Assembly (NCBI GenBank): GCA_041750915.1
Contig: JBGSYJ010000186.1
Coordinates: 1-14,078, forward strand
Length of the DNA stretch: 14,078 nucleotides
DNA from: JBGSYJ01 sp041750915
Lineage (GTDB): Bacteria; Acidobacteriota; Thermoanaerobaculia; Gp7-AA8
Direction: 5' to 3'
Made by a program: the position numbers and the translations under genes. Positions 13,710 to 14,078 of this stretch are shown piece by piece. Within the stretch, counting starts at the first letter, position 1, and each line of letters begins with the position of its first letter. Under the pieces are notes generated by a model. It saw only the letters and a list, made by a program, of their open reading frames with translations. It searched no databases and was not told where the DNA came from.

Positions 13710-14078
13710 TCAGGCTTCATATCGCAGTTTCGACACGCCCGAAGCGAGCGTAATCTCTTCGCCGCCCTTCAGTTCCACTTCGCGAATCCGCGTCCCGTTG
13801 ACGAAGGTTCCGTTGGTCGATTCCTGATCGATCGCCATCACTTTCCCCTCCTTCAGCCCGATCCAGACGTGGCGTCGGGATACCTCCGTGCTGTCGATTA
13901 CCACTTCCGACATCGTCTTGTCGCGACCGATGTAGAAGCCCTCGTCCATCACCGGGAAACGGTCACCGGAGCGAAGACCTCCGATTCCTACGATCTGGCC
14001 ATGCCACTGCACCATCATCGTCCCTTCGGGCTCGGGCATGGCGACAGTGAGATTCGCGGGCGGCGGGGCCGCAGAAGG
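13710..14078 (-). CDS. FHA-domain protein, C-terminal part (gene runs off the window)
   Basis: A forkhead-associated domain, a phosphothreonine-peptide binding module, forms the C-terminus of this protein. FHA hallmarks are GRD (residues 38-40 counted from the ATG at 14039), SRRH (54-57) and STNGTFVNG (74-82), followed by LKGGEEITLASG. The ATG at 14039 would give 109 aa, but no Shine-Dalgarno is seen before it. The frame stays open to the window edge, encoding PSAAPPPANLTVA just ahead of the ATG. A Pro/Ala-rich linker leading into an FHA domain suggests the real gene is longer and only its 3' end is present. The partner domain (kinase, von Willebrand, receptor or other) is outside the window. 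It lies upstream of and on the same strand as the porin-cytochrome genes, so it may share their transcript. Confidence 0.82.
   Translation of the reverse strand, partial: PSAAPPPANLTVAMPEPEGTMMVQWHGQIVGIGGLRSGDRFPVMDEGFYIGRDKTMSEVVIDSTEVSRRHVWIGLKEGKVMAIDQESTNGTFVNGTRIREVELKGGEEITLASGVSKLRYEA

Overview
This is a GC-rich (roughly 60%) window from a diderm (Gram-negative-type) bacterium. Two outer-membrane beta-barrel proteins and several Sec signal peptides show the double envelope. The gene families present (GlpX-type fructose bisphosphatase, DUF4331, two-domain GlcG/HbpS protein, c554-like cytochrome, LVIVD-repeat cytochrome), together with a dispersed palindrome carrying the core GAGCGAAGCGAAGGATC, suggest an uncultured-type lineage such as Acidobacteriota or a relative. 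That placement is an inference; no rRNA or marker gene is present.

Layout. (1) 95-1081, plus strand: glpX, fructose-1,6-bisphosphatase class II. It converges on (2) an RluA-family pseudouridine synthase at 1216-2073, minus strand. A perfect 31-bp-arm palindrome at 1098-1187 lies between them. (3) 2350-6050, plus strand: a tight three-gene operon of exported proteins, namely a two-domain GlcG/HbpS-like (DUF336) protein, a DUF4331 protein and an OmpW-like small beta-barrel. (4) 6051-6347: a convergent intergenic region with three hairpins, two of them from CCCTCTCCCC-type repeats. (5) 13710 down to 6348, minus strand: an operon-like block read as porin-like outer-membrane protein (about 687 aa), then a 1263-aa ten-heme cytochrome fused to an LVIVD beta-propeller, then a 460-aa five-heme c554-like cytochrome. 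The spacings are 4 bp between the first two and a 4-bp ATGA overlap between the last two. (6) 13710-14078, minus strand: the C-terminal part of an FHA-domain protein that runs off the window.

The most interesting unit is block 5. A large outer-membrane barrel, a very large multiheme cytochrome with a likely surface-type beta-propeller, and a smaller periplasmic-type multiheme cytochrome are co-encoded with almost no spacing. That is the gene content expected of a trans-outer-membrane electron conduit (porin-cytochrome complex). However, neither the barrel nor the large cytochrome resembles the MtrA/B/C, OmcA or Geobacter Pcc components I can recognise. I therefore propose it as a candidate new type of extracellular electron transfer module, built around a decaheme-LVIVD fusion. 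The opposing operon (block 3) is also wholly envelope-directed and includes a predicted heme-binding-type fold. Any functional link between the two is speculative.
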